A stretch of DNA of 64,000 bases, from positions 1,801,839-1,865,838 of the forward strand of contig NZ_KB900614.1 in the NCBI RefSeq assembly GCF_000379065.1, given 5' to 3'. Source of the stretch: Salinispora mooreana (GTDB taxonomy: Bacteria; Actinomycetota; Actinomycetes; Mycobacteriales; Micromonosporaceae). The position numbers and the translations under genes were made by a program. The notes beneath the pieces are model-generated. The model was not told the DNA's origin, did no database searches, and saw only the letters and a program-made list of their open reading frames with translations. Of the stretch, positions 11,092-19,123 are shown piece after piece. Each line of letters opens with the position of its first letter. Positions within the stretch are counted from its first letter, which is position 1.

Positions 11092-12333
11092 CTACGAGGG
11101 GTTGAAGGTGAGGACAACGCGGCTGTGTCGTTTGTCCAGCACCGTCCCGGCCGGCAGGTTGCCGTCGGGAGTTCCAGCGGGCAGGACGTGCAGCATCGGC
11201 GAGGGGCTGCCGGCGTCCAGCCAGTCGCGCATCTGCGTAACCATCCGTTCGGCCGCCGCGCCTGCGTCGCGGCCGTGCGCGCGGGCGCCCACGTCGAACA
11301 GGTCGCCCGTCCACTTCAGCGCCGAGCGGTAGCAGAAACTGCCGTCGTGCAGGGCGGCGGGCGTGCCGTAGCGCCACGCCGGGGTGACGAGACCGGCGTC
11401 GATGGCCTCCTGCTGGGCGGTGAGAACCACGAACTGCTGCCCCGCCTCCGTGATGCGGGCCGCGAGCCAGAGATCGAGGTCGGCCAGGATGGTGCGCGGC
11501 GGCAGGCTCGCCCCGGCCCATTCCTGCGCCTGTGGTTGCGACAGCAGCGCGCCGACGGCCTCCGGATCGGCCTGCTGCCCGAGTTCGTCCAGCCGTAGGT
11601 GCACGCCGGCCGCGATGTCGACGTAGCGCATCTCGTGGGCGCCGGAGCCCCGCATGGACACGAAGCCGCACAGGCGTTGGCTGTGGCTGGTCAGCCGGTC
11701 ACCGGCGCGGCGCAGCGCCCACGAGCGGGTCATCCCGAACGTGCGCAGCGGTACGACCAGGGTGCCGGTCTCGGCGAGTTGCCCGGTCCACGCCGGGGGG
11801 ATGTCCCAGGCCCCGACCGTCACGATGATCAGGTCGTAGGAACGGCGGTGGCCGATCAGTTGGTCGGCGTCGGCACAGACGACGGTCACGTCGTCGTAGC
11901 CGGCCGCCGCCAGGCACGCCGTGGCCCGGTCGGTCACGTCGCTGTCGATGTCCACTGTCGTGACCGACCCCGCCGGCCCGACCAGCTCGTGCAGTAGCGC
12001 CGCGTTGTAGCCGCCGGAGCCGATCTCCAGCACGTGCCGGCCGAGTAGTCCGCCGTCGATGACGTCGGCTGCTTGGCCAAGCATCTCCGCGATCAGCCAC
12101 GGCGCCGACACCGAGCTGACGGCCTCATCGCCGTGCCGCTTGGTAACCACGGCCTGGTCTGCGCGGTACGCCTCCTCCAGCGGCGCATCCGGGGTGAACA
12201 GGTGACGGCGGACGGTGCGCAGTGCCGTCTCCACCTCGGGCCGCATCGCCAGCCCCTTGTCGGCGTGATCTGCGACGAGCTGATCGACCATGGCGGCATG
12301 TAGGCCCTCGGCGTTCACCGTGTCGACACTCAC
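11092..12333 (-). CDS. PCMT-like O-methyltransferase, FxLD system
   Basis: This 413-residue protein is related to protein-L-isoaspartate O-methyltransferase. The SAM motif VLEIGSGGYN lies at about 101-110, preceded by the typical PCMT lead-in RRHLFTPDAPLEEAYRAD and SSVSAPWLIAEML. A C-terminal extension of about 170 residues is characteristic of the 'methyltransferase, FxLD system' family. In related lanthipeptides such enzymes methylate Asp side chains of the modified core, which can rearrange to isoaspartate or succinimide. I chose GTG 12333 because AAAAGGAGA lies 9 nt upstream. It is the first gene of the lanthipeptide unit, separated from the previous gene by about 140 nt. Confidence 0.85.
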   Translation of the reverse strand: MSVDTVNAEGLHAAMVDQLVADHADKGLAMRPEVETALRTVRRHLFTPDAPLEEAYRADQAVVTKRHGDEAVSSVSAPWLIAEMLGQAADVIDGGLLGRHVLEIGSGGYNAALLHELVGPAGSVTTVDIDSDVTDRATACLAAAGYDDVTVVCADADQLIGHRRSYDLIIVTVGAWDIPPAWTGQLAETGTLVVPLRTFGMTRSWALRRAGDRLTSHSQRLCGFVSMRGSGAHEMRYVDIAAGVHLRLDELGQQADPEAVGALLSQPQAQEWAGASLPPRTILADLDLWLAARITEAGQQFVVLTAQQEAIDAGLVTPAWRYGTPAALHDGSFCYRSALKWTGDLFDVGARAHGRDAGAAAERMVTQMRDWLDAGSPSPMLHVLPAGTPDGNLPAGTVLDKRHSRVVLTFNPS

Positions 12334-12412
12334 TGGTTGCACTCTCCTTTTCGTCTGGACCGCCCGGTTGGATGGCCCGGCCTTCTCGCTGTTCGGATCA
12401 GCACCGCGGCTA

Positions 12413-12426
12413 GCGAGTCGACTCGC
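12413..12426. promoter_or_regulatory. 14-bp palindrome upstream of the lanthipeptide genes
   Basis: GCGAGTCGACTCGC is a perfect palindrome in the 140-nt gap between the exonuclease gene stop and the methyltransferase start, about 80 nt upstream of the latter. It could be an operator for the lanthipeptide transcript. No -10/-35 pair could be assigned with confidence. Confidence 0.35.
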
Positions 12427-12473
12427 CACGTCACGGTTGGTTCGTTTCGGCTGATCCACGTATTGAGCTGAGG

Positions 12474-13151
12474 TCAGAACAAGGTGTCCGGTGCCGGCGT
12501 CGGTGCGAAGTCCGGTAGGGCGGCCACTGCGCACAGGCCGGCTAGAGCGACACCGGCGGGCCACCGGCGGGTGACGAGGCCGCCGAGGAGGATGGCTGCC
12601 CCGGTGGCATCCCACAGGGCTCGGTGTGGCTGGCCGTCGGGCACCGCCCGGGTCACTGTGGCGGTGAGGTCGAGGTGTTCGAGCAGCCTGGTGAGGCTGT
12701 TCCCGCCAGCGTCGATGCGGTAGGCGCGGGCGAGGCGCAGTGTGTCGATGAGCCCGGCCGGTGCGATCGAGGGGCACCGTCGGTGCAGCAGGCGCCAGTC
12801 GACGCCGATGTTGTGCCCGACGAGCCACCGGCCGCTAATGCGATCGGCCAGCTCAGGCTCGATCGCGGTGAGCGGCCGGGCGTGGCTGAGTACATCGTTG
12901 CTCAGTCCAGGCGGGATCCAGGGGCGTACGGGGATGGGGCGGCCTGGATTGACCAGGGTGGCGTACGCCTCGGCGGCGACCGGCTGGCCGGCGGCAAGCG
13001 GGACGAGCGCGATCTCCAGGATGGCCTCGTGGTCGCGGTCCTGGGCGCCGCTGCCTTCCAGGTCTAGGGCGACGAGGTCGGCTTGGTGCCAGGGGGCGTC
13101 GGTTCCGGTCACGGGTCCGTCCTGCCGGGTGTGGGGGTCAGTCGTCTTCAT
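12474..13151 (-). CDS. DEDDh-type 3'-5' exonuclease (DnaQ/RNase T family)
   Basis: The 225-residue protein has the exonuclease pattern: LVALDLEGSG (ExoI, with Asp and Glu), WLVGHNIGVDWRLLHRRCP (ExoII) and HRALWDATGAAILLGGL (ExoIII, His and Asp). Such domains remove nucleotides from 3' ends or hydrolyse short nucleic acids. ATG 13151 was chosen because AGGAGG lies 7 nt upstream; it overlaps the 3' end of the radical SAM gene by 14 nt. It is the last gene of the coupled nucleotide cluster. Whether it acts on DNA, RNA or a modified nucleotide is unknown. Confidence 0.82.
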   Translation of the reverse strand: MKTTDPHTRQDGPVTGTDAPWHQADLVALDLEGSGAQDRDHEAILEIALVPLAAGQPVAAEAYATLVNPGRPIPVRPWIPPGLSNDVLSHARPLTAIEPELADRISGRWLVGHNIGVDWRLLHRRCPSIAPAGLIDTLRLARAYRIDAGGNSLTRLLEHLDLTATVTRAVPDGQPHRALWDATGAAILLGGLVTRRWPAGVALAGLCAVAALPDFAPTPAPDTLF

Positions 13152-14385
13152 ACCGCGCCTCCTGCTCGAACTGCTGGCGCACCGCCGTGAACGCTTCCAC
13201 CTGGGCGGCGTCGGTGCCGTGCCCGGTGAGGGACCGACCGTGGGCGTGTAGGTGGTGGGGCTGGTCGAGTTCCCAGATCTGGTAGCGCAGGCCGTGTTGG
13301 ATGGCGTAGCGGCGCTGCTCGCCGAGGCCGTGGGTCCATACGTGGCCGTCTTCGATGGCGTACTGCGTCTGGTAGCCAAGCTGGCCGAGGATGCGGTCCA
13401 TGCTGGCCGGCGTCGGTTGGATGTGGTCGTCGGCGCAGCGCTGCTGCTGGGCGGCGGGGCAGATGTCGCACAGCTCCCGCACGCCCCAGTGGCCGTTGTA
13501 GTCGGGCGCCTCGTGGGCGTAGGCGACGCCGCAGCTCGTCTTGCGGAACAGCGGTGTGGCGATGCCGGAGGCACGCCAGGCAGCGACCACGGCGGCGTCG
13601 AGGTCGGCGGGCATGGTCTTACGACGGTGGTAGTCCTCCCCGAACGGCACGGGCACGCCGAGGCCGCGCAGGTAGTTGGCGTTCTCGGGCTTGTGGTAGT
13701 AGCCGGTGAACACGATCGCGTCGGCGTCGCGGCCGACGTCGAGGACGTGAGCCATGGTGTCGGGGGCATCGTTCCAGCCGGGCACGATCGGCCGCCAGTA
13801 CAACACCACCCCGGTACGGCGCTTGTGCGCGGCGGCGGTGCGGATCGACGTCACGGTGATCTCGCTCTTGGAGATCGGCTCGACCCGCGTGTCGGTGATC
13901 CCGGAGTAGGTGAACAGCAGCGTGACCCGCAGGTGCTGCAACCGCTCCAGCGCGGCCATGTCCGCCTCGGTGACCTTGAACCGGGTGATCAGCAGGACGT
14001 GGTTGGTGAAGCCGCTCGCGTCGAGGGCACGAAGCACCTGGAACAGGTGCGGTTTGACGCCGGGCAGGAACGGGTCGGTGGCCTTGTTGAACAGTTGGAT
14101 TGGGGTGATGTCGGGGCGAAACGCCTCGTGCCCGACGAGCCGGTCGATCGCCTCGTCGGTGGGCATGAGCAGGTGCGGGACTTTGACCTCGAAGTTGCCC
14201 CAGAAGTGCCGTACGCAGTAGCCGCACTCCAGTGGGCAGCCGATGATGTGGTTGAGGCTGAGTCCGGACTTGCGGTAACCCACGACCTGCGCCATGTACG
14301 GGTCGAGGTCGGCTTGCTGGTCGGCGGGCATGATCGGCAGCAGCCGAGGTCCGGACGTGAAGGTGGGTGCGGCGGTGCTGGTCAT
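13138..14385 (-). CDS. radical SAM protein, spore photoproduct lyase-like
   Basis: This 415-residue protein has the radical SAM cluster CxxxCxxC as CPLECGYC (Cys50, Cys54, Cys57) after NHIIGC, a context like that of spore photoproduct lyase and related DNA- or nucleotide-acting enzymes. A second Cys-rich patch near residues 300-330 (CGVAYAH, LCDICPAAQQQRC) could bind another metal cluster. Family members generate a 5'-deoxyadenosyl radical; the substrate here is unknown. It lies between the NDP-kinase-like gene (stop and start separated by a few bases or overlapping) and the exonuclease gene, so its substrate may be a nucleotide or nucleic acid. Confidence 0.82.
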   Translation of the reverse strand: MTSTAAPTFTSGPRLLPIMPADQQADLDPYMAQVVGYRKSGLSLNHIIGCPLECGYCVRHFWGNFEVKVPHLLMPTDEAIDRLVGHEAFRPDITPIQLFNKATDPFLPGVKPHLFQVLRALDASGFTNHVLLITRFKVTEADMAALERLQHLRVTLLFTYSGITDTRVEPISKSEITVTSIRTAAAHKRRTGVVLYWRPIVPGWNDAPDTMAHVLDVGRDADAIVFTGYYHKPENANYLRGLGVPVPFGEDYHRRKTMPADLDAAVVAAWRASGIATPLFRKTSCGVAYAHEAPDYNGHWGVRELCDICPAAQQQRCADDHIQPTPASMDRILGQLGYQTQYAIEDGHVWTHGLGEQRRYAIQHGLRYQIWELDQPHHLHAHGRSLTGHGTDAAQVEAFTAVRQQFEQEARYEDD

Positions 14386-14900
14386 CGGGCGCCTCCGTAA
14401 GGGGTCGCAGGGGCGAGCAGGTGTGCGGCGCTGGGGCCATACCAGATGTCGAAGTCGCGGGGTACGACCTCGACGGTGTCGGAACTGTGGATCAGGTTGT
14501 CGACCAGGCGGCCCTCAGCCATCGCGGTACGCAGGCTGTCGATGCCGAACCGGCCTCGGATGGTGTCGGCTGGTGCGGTGGTCGGGTCGGTGGGGCCGAG
14601 TCGCTCACGCAGCCGGGGTGCGGCGTTGGGGCCGCGGGCGAGGGCGAGGCCAGTGGGTTGGCCGACGAAGATGCGCCGCAGCTCGGCGGGGACGTCGCGG
14701 CCGAGCTGTGTGGACAGCGGCAACATGTCGGAGTAGTGCGTGAAGATCTGCGCCTCGGTGGGCCACACCGTGCGGATGTCGACCACCTGGACTTCGCGTT
14801 GGACCCAGACAAGGACTGATTCGCGCAGGCCACGGGCCAGGCAGTCGGGTTTGAGGAGGATGACGGTCCAGTCCGACCAGCCCACGCCCGGAGGGGTCAT
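14382..14900 (-). CDS. nucleoside-diphosphate-kinase-like protein
   Basis: The 172-residue product aligns with NDP kinases. ILLKPDCL near the N-terminus carries the phosphate-binding Lys17, TIRGRFG (about 113-119) matches the TIRGDFG loop, and NLIHSSD (135-141) matches the active-site NxxHGSD with catalytic His138. The middle is more divergent and longer than in housekeeping Ndk, so it is probably a specialised paralogue. NDP kinases phosphorylate nucleoside diphosphates to triphosphates through phosphohistidine. The start overlaps the stop of the thymidylate-synthase-like gene (ATGA), consistent with acting on the product of that enzyme. Confidence 0.8.
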   Translation of the reverse strand: MTPPGVGWSDWTVILLKPDCLARGLRESVLVWVQREVQVVDIRTVWPTEAQIFTHYSDMLPLSTQLGRDVPAELRRIFVGQPTGLALARGPNAAPRLRERLGPTDPTTAPADTIRGRFGIDSLRTAMAEGRLVDNLIHSSDTVEVVPRDFDIWYGPSAAHLLAPATPYGGAR

Positions 14901-15922
14901 GACGGCCACCCGGCGCGGATGGTGGCGGGCATCCGGTCCGGCCAGCGGCGGGCCACCAGCCATCGGTGCCCGGGGTGCAGGGCGGCCACAGCATCGGGGG
15001 CGACGGTGCCGTCCGGATTGTGGACGATTTGCCGGTAGACCTCGAACAGCGCGAGAACCTGCTGCCAGTACAGCGGCAGCGGGACGTGGTCCAGGCGCAC
15101 CGGGTCGAGGCGTCGGGTGTTGGTGCGCAGGCTCTCCTCCCAGGCCATGATCAGGGCGAGGTCGTCGTGGCTGGTAGCCGGCATCGACGGGACCGGGAAC
15201 CTAGGGCTGGTGGCCGTGCCGGCGGCCTCGGTGAGGATGGCGTCGACGCGGTCCAGGTCGAGCAGGTTGATGTGCATGGAACCGACGTGGTGGGCGTAGG
15301 TGCCCACCGGCACGCCGAGGCGGCGGGCCGTGTACTCCTGGAGGAAGGTGAACGAGAACGTGTCACACAGCAGCCCGATCACGGCGTCGTTGCCGCGCAT
15401 GTAGGCGGTGGCGTGCAGGGCGCCGTCGCGGAGCAGGAACTGCAGGCCGAGGGTGCAGGCCACGTCGGGGTGGGTCGGGTCGGTCAGCTCGTCGGGCCGC
15501 ATGATGACCATGGCGGCGCGTTTGGTGTTCGGGTCCTCGCGCAGCAGCGACACCACGCGGTCGAACTGGCTGCGCCCGTCCGGGCTGGTCGCGGTGAACA
15601 GTCTGGGGCCGTAGGCGGTGCCGGTGAGCCGGCCCTCGATGGCGAGGTCGCGCAGCCGCGGCGCGTAGTAGCCGATCATGCCGACGTCGTCGCGGCCGGT
15701 CAGGTACCACAGCGCCTCGGCGTGGTTGAACACGATGTTGGTCCGGCGGGCGGCCAGGTACGGGGTGCGGTCGACCGGGTCGGTGATCGTGAAGCTGCTG
15801 TTGATGATCTCCCGGGCCTTCTTGCCACGCCCGTCCGTTTCGTACTGATGGCGGCGGGCGACGGTGCGCAGCATCGCGAGGTACACCTGCTGGAAGGTGT
15901 CGTAGGTGGGGCCGTAGACCAT
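14897..15922 (-). CDS. thymidylate synthase superfamily protein, probable (d)CMP hydroxymethylase
   Basis: The 341-residue protein aligns without gaps to the core of E. coli ThyA as I recall it. The nucleophilic Cys is Cys156 (DVACTLGLQF), Arg176 and Asp179 match the QRSxD loop, and His217 (GSMHIN) matches His207. ThyA Asn177, which reads the uracil ring, is Asp187 here (GLLCDTF). Asn to Asp at this site is the known change in dCMP hydroxymethylase of T4 and in CMP hydroxymethylases such as MilA. The Tyr209 equivalent is Asn, and the His after the Cys is Thr. The expected reaction is 5-hydroxymethylation of (d)CMP with methylene-tetrahydrofolate; the specificity is inferred. CGGAGG precedes ATG 15922, which lies 2 nt after the glycosyltransferase stop. 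Confidence 0.8.
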   Translation of the reverse strand: MVYGPTYDTFQQVYLAMLRTVARRHQYETDGRGKKAREIINSSFTITDPVDRTPYLAARRTNIVFNHAEALWYLTGRDDVGMIGYYAPRLRDLAIEGRLTGTAYGPRLFTATSPDGRSQFDRVVSLLREDPNTKRAAMVIMRPDELTDPTHPDVACTLGLQFLLRDGALHATAYMRGNDAVIGLLCDTFSFTFLQEYTARRLGVPVGTYAHHVGSMHINLLDLDRVDAILTEAAGTATSPRFPVPSMPATSHDDLALIMAWEESLRTNTRRLDPVRLDHVPLPLYWQQVLALFEVYRQIVHNPDGTVAPDAVAALHPGHRWLVARRWPDRMPATIRAGWPS

Positions 15923-15924
15923 GG

Positions 15925-16962
15925 CTACCTCCGAGGGTTCAGGCTGGTCAGGGTGGTGAAGGCGTTGTCGAGGACGGCGAGTTGCCGGGACAACCGCATC
16001 GGCTCGAGGAAGCTCAAACAGGCCGCGATCAGATCGACGTGCTCGGTGCTGCCGGCTATGTGTTGCAGGTGCTCGACCCGCTGCACCACGTCCGCCCCGT
16101 CGGCGACGCGCAGCACCGGCGGTACGAATGCCTCCCCGCCGACGAACTCGGCTGGTAGCAGGGGTAAGCAGCCGGCGAGCAGGGCCTCGAACAGTCGGGA
16201 CGTCATGTGCCCGACCGCGTTGTAGCGCTCGGGCAGTAGCAGCACCGTCGCGAGGGCCTGCCGATGGATGGCCTCGACCTCGTCGAACGGGCATCTGCCG
16301 GTGAAGGTGACGTGCGGCCACCGCTCGGTGCGCGGCCACTTACCGGCCACCCGGTGCCCGACCTGCCGCGCGGCCGGGGCAAAGTAGCGGTCGAAGGCGT
16401 CGTCACGGTCGTACTGGTTGCCGACGTATACCAGCGACACCGGCCGAGGCCGACCCACCAGCGCGGCAGGGTTGGCGACGTCCAGCGCAGCGTCCGGCAC
16501 CGGGCACAGCAGCGTCGTAGCGTCCGGGGTCGGGTTCAGGGCGAACTCGCACACCGCCACGTTCGGAAGCCCCCTGACGGGGTCGTCGGCGGAGAGCTGC
16601 CGGTCGAGGTCCCAGATCACCGTCGGGGTGCCGCACGCGCGGGTGTAGTACTCCAGCAGCTCGGCCTGCCGGTGCAGATCGCAGGTGTGTCCGGGGGTGC
16701 CGCACGGGGTGGTGTTGCGGCCCGGCAGCGGCCAGCGCCACTCCACCATCAACACGTCGAGGTCGGGCAGCCCGCCGAACGTGTACTGGCCGCACAGGTC
16801 CAGACCTGCCTCGGCCAGGTCCCGGTTGCGCTGGACGAGCACCACCTCGTGACCGGCGGCGGCTAGCCCATCGATCAGCGGCCGGCGGTACGCCCGCGAC
16901 CCGTCCGGCGTGTCCACCACCCCAGGGCCGAGGAACCCCCAACAGCTGTACCCGATCCTCAT
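15925..16962 (-). CDS. glycosyltransferase-like protein
   Basis: The 345-residue protein starts MRIGYSCWGFLGPG, a glycine-rich first strand, and continues with a Rossmann-type layout. RPVSLVYVGNQYDRDD starts the second domain, and the C-terminal half has HVTFTGRCPFDEVEAIHRQALATVLLLPERY followed by GHMTSRLFEALLAGCLPLLPAEF. This is the usual GT-B nucleotide-sugar binding region, with an E-x7-E-like acidic pattern. It would transfer a sugar to an unknown acceptor. The start overlaps the GNAT stop (ATGA) and the stop is 2 nt before the hydroxymethylase-like gene, so the two are coupled. A hydroxymethyl group would be a plausible acceptor, but this is inference. Confidence 0.68.
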   Translation of the reverse strand: MRIGYSCWGFLGPGVVDTPDGSRAYRRPLIDGLAAAGHEVVLVQRNRDLAEAGLDLCGQYTFGGLPDLDVLMVEWRWPLPGRNTTPCGTPGHTCDLHRQAELLEYYTRACGTPTVIWDLDRQLSADDPVRGLPNVAVCEFALNPTPDATTLLCPVPDAALDVANPAALVGRPRPVSLVYVGNQYDRDDAFDRYFAPAARQVGHRVAGKWPRTERWPHVTFTGRCPFDEVEAIHRQALATVLLLPERYNAVGHMTSRLFEALLAGCLPLLPAEFVGGEAFVPPVLRVADGADVVQRVEHLQHIAGSTEHVDLIAACLSFLEPMRLSRQLAVLDNAFTTLTSLNPRR

Positions 16963-17582
16963 TCCGCCTCCTCGGTCGAGCGCGGGTGCCGCCACATCGG
17001 GTACAGCTCCGGCCCCTTCGGCAGCCGGTATCCCAGGCGGGGCAGATAGCCATGCCGGCGGTACAGGGCGCCGTGACGGCTGCTGGTGGCCTCCAGGTAT
17101 CCGGGGATGCCATCGGCGTCGAGGCGGTTGTGGTGGTGCTCCAGCAGGGCGCTGCCGAGCCCCTGACGTTGCCGGTCCGGGTGCACACCGAGGTGGGCGA
17201 GGTAGTGATGCGGCGCGTCGGTGGGGTGGTGTTGGTGCATGATCCGGTCGAGGGCGAGGAACCGGTGCAGGTGCTGGCCGCACGCCAGCGCGAGGCGCGT
17301 GGTGTAGTTCGGGATCTCGACGTCGAATCGGTCACCAATCGAATACCAGAGGGCGACGGCGGCGAGGTCGTCGGTGACATCGATCCAACCGGCGGCTTGC
17401 GCACTCTCGGCGAGGAGCAGGAAGTACGGCCAGTACACCTTCTCGCGGGTGTCGACTCTGGGGACCAGCCAGGGGCCGAGTTCGCCGTGCAGGAACGCCT
17501 CGGTGAGCACGGCGGCCACGGTGTCGGTCTCGGCCGGGGTGGCGCGGCGAATCGTCGGAGCGAACGCGTCCACGGTCGTCAC
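16959..17582 (-). CDS. GNAT family N-acetyltransferase
   Basis: The 207-residue protein has a GNAT fold. Acetyl-CoA binding motif A is LAHLGVHPDRQRQGLGSALLEHHHNR (Q/RxxGxG/A as RQGLGS), and motif B-like LEATSSRHGALYRRHGYLP is near the end. GNATs transfer an acyl group from CoA to an amine; the substrate is unknown. GTG 17582 overlaps the permease stop (GTGA) and the stop overlaps the glycosyltransferase start (ATGA). Upstream in-frame residues belong to the antisense of the permease gene and are not used. Confidence 0.85.
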   Translation of the reverse strand: MTTVDAFAPTIRRATPAETDTVAAVLTEAFLHGELGPWLVPRVDTREKVYWPYFLLLAESAQAAGWIDVTDDLAAVALWYSIGDRFDVEIPNYTTRLALACGQHLHRFLALDRIMHQHHPTDAPHHYLAHLGVHPDRQRQGLGSALLEHHHNRLDADGIPGYLEATSSRHGALYRRHGYLPRLGYRLPKGPELYPMWRHPRSTEEAE

Positions 17583-19108
17583 CACCCGCTCGCGGCCGAC
17601 GCTGGATCCGGCTGGCCGGACGGGGCAGCGGGCTCGGTGGTGACGCTGTTCGCACCGCGCCCGATGCCCGTATACACGTCCGGCTTGGCGGTACGCAGCA
17701 GCAGCGCCCACAGCATGCCGAGCACAGCGGCGGCGACGTAGGCGCTGGGGAAGATCCACCGCAGTGGGTCGCCAGGCTCGACGCCGAGCAGGGTGTGGAA
17801 TTGGCCGATGGTGGCTACGAGGATCCACAGCAGCGCTGTCGCCGCGAGTGCGGGGGCGATCACCCGCCGCCACCCGCTGATGCTGTCGTGGTTCGCCGGT
17901 CGGGCGAAGTACGCGATGACCGCGATCGACGTCGCGGTCATCAGGATCAACACACCGAGGCCCCCTACGACGGTGAGCCAGAAGAACAGATGCACGATCG
18001 GATCCCAGCCCGCCACCGCGTACACGACGAGCACTGATGCGGCCAGCGTGGACTGCACGAGTGAACCGACCTTCGGGGCGCGGGTGCGGATACTGGTCCG
18101 ACCCAACACCGCAGGCAGGACTCGCTCCCGGCCGAGAGCGAACAGGTACCGGGCCACCGTGTGGTGAAACGCCAGCAGCGCGGCGAACAGACTCGTCACG
18201 AACAACGCCTGTCCGAGCCCGACTACGAAGGAGCCGACATACGGGGCGGCCAGGGTGAAGATCAGATCGGTGCCGTCGGCCCTCGCCGCCTCGACAATGT
18301 GTTCCGGCCCGGTGGCCACGGACATCGCCCACGCGCAGAAGGCGTAGAGCAGGCCGATGATGGCAACAGCCCGGTAGGTGGCCTTGGCGACGGTGCGCTG
18401 CGGGTCCTTGGACTCCTCACTGAACACGGCGGTGCCTTCGAACCCGACGAACCCGGCCACGGCCGTCACCAGGGCCGCACCGATCCCGGCGCCGATGAGG
18501 TGGGACGGCACGAGGGTGTCGATAGTGACCCTGCCGTCGGCGGGGTGGGTAAGGTGCACCACGGCGAACAGGGCCGCGGCGGCGATCTCGACCAGCAGGA
18601 CCACCGCCAAGACGCGGCCATTGAAGTCGATGCGCCGCACCCCGAGGACCGCGATCACGGCCCACGCGGCAAACGCGCACACCACCCACGGCACCGGCCA
18701 GCCCAGCCAGTCCTGAAGCCGTCCGGCGAGAACGGCACCGAACCCGCCATACAGGCCGATCTGCATCGTGGCGTAGGCCACCACCGCGACGAACGACGCC
18801 CCGACACCAGGCACCCTGCCCAAACCACGGGACACGTAGCTGTAGAACGCCCCGGAATTGACCACCCGACGAGACATGGCCACGTAACCCACCGAGAACA
18901 ACCCCAGAGCCACCGCCACCGCCAGGTAGGCGACCGGGATACCAGTTACCCCGGTGACGGCGTAGCCGGTGGTCGCACCACCGGCTACCACGGTCAACGG
19001 AGCAGCGGCAGCCATCACGATGAACACCACCGGCCACACACCGAGACGGGCACGGGCCAACGTGGCCGAGACATCACTCGCCGGGATCCGGGGACCAGGA
19101 ACAGACAT
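17579..19108 (-). CDS. APC family amino acid permease
   Basis: The 509-residue protein has about 12 hydrophobic segments and the APC hallmarks: VVFIVMAAAAPLTVVAGG in TM1, and SGAFYSYVSRGLGRVPGVGASF in the TM2-TM3 region. EGTAVFSEESKDPQRTVAKATYRA is the conserved loop after TM6. It sits in the cytoplasmic membrane and would move amino acids or amines in, or a product out. It heads the coupled gene set 19108-12474. The ATG lies 49 nt upstream of the GPP34 stop side, so both genes may share a transcript. Confidence 0.88.
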   Translation of the reverse strand: MSVPGPRIPASDVSATLARARLGVWPVVFIVMAAAAPLTVVAGGATTGYAVTGVTGIPVAYLAVAVALGLFSVGYVAMSRRVVNSGAFYSYVSRGLGRVPGVGASFVAVVAYATMQIGLYGGFGAVLAGRLQDWLGWPVPWVVCAFAAWAVIAVLGVRRIDFNGRVLAVVLLVEIAAAALFAVVHLTHPADGRVTIDTLVPSHLIGAGIGAALVTAVAGFVGFEGTAVFSEESKDPQRTVAKATYRAVAIIGLLYAFCAWAMSVATGPEHIVEAARADGTDLIFTLAAPYVGSFVVGLGQALFVTSLFAALLAFHHTVARYLFALGRERVLPAVLGRTSIRTRAPKVGSLVQSTLAASVLVVYAVAGWDPIVHLFFWLTVVGGLGVLILMTATSIAVIAYFARPANHDSISGWRRVIAPALAATALLWILVATIGQFHTLLGVEPGDPLRWIFPSAYVAAAVLGMLWALLLRTAKPDVYTGIGRGANSVTTEPAAPSGQPDPASAASGW

Positions 19109-19123
19109 GGTACGAACAGCTCC

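Noticed and set aside
13252..14400. Long plus-strand ORF opposite the radical SAM gene
   Set aside because: Antisense shadow caused by high GC; the minus-strand frame has the radical SAM Cys motif and coupled neighbours.
14966..16225. Long plus-strand ORF opposite the thymidylate-synthase-like and glycosyltransferase genes
   Set aside because: Shadow of two confirmed genes; it spans both without respecting their borders and has no domain.
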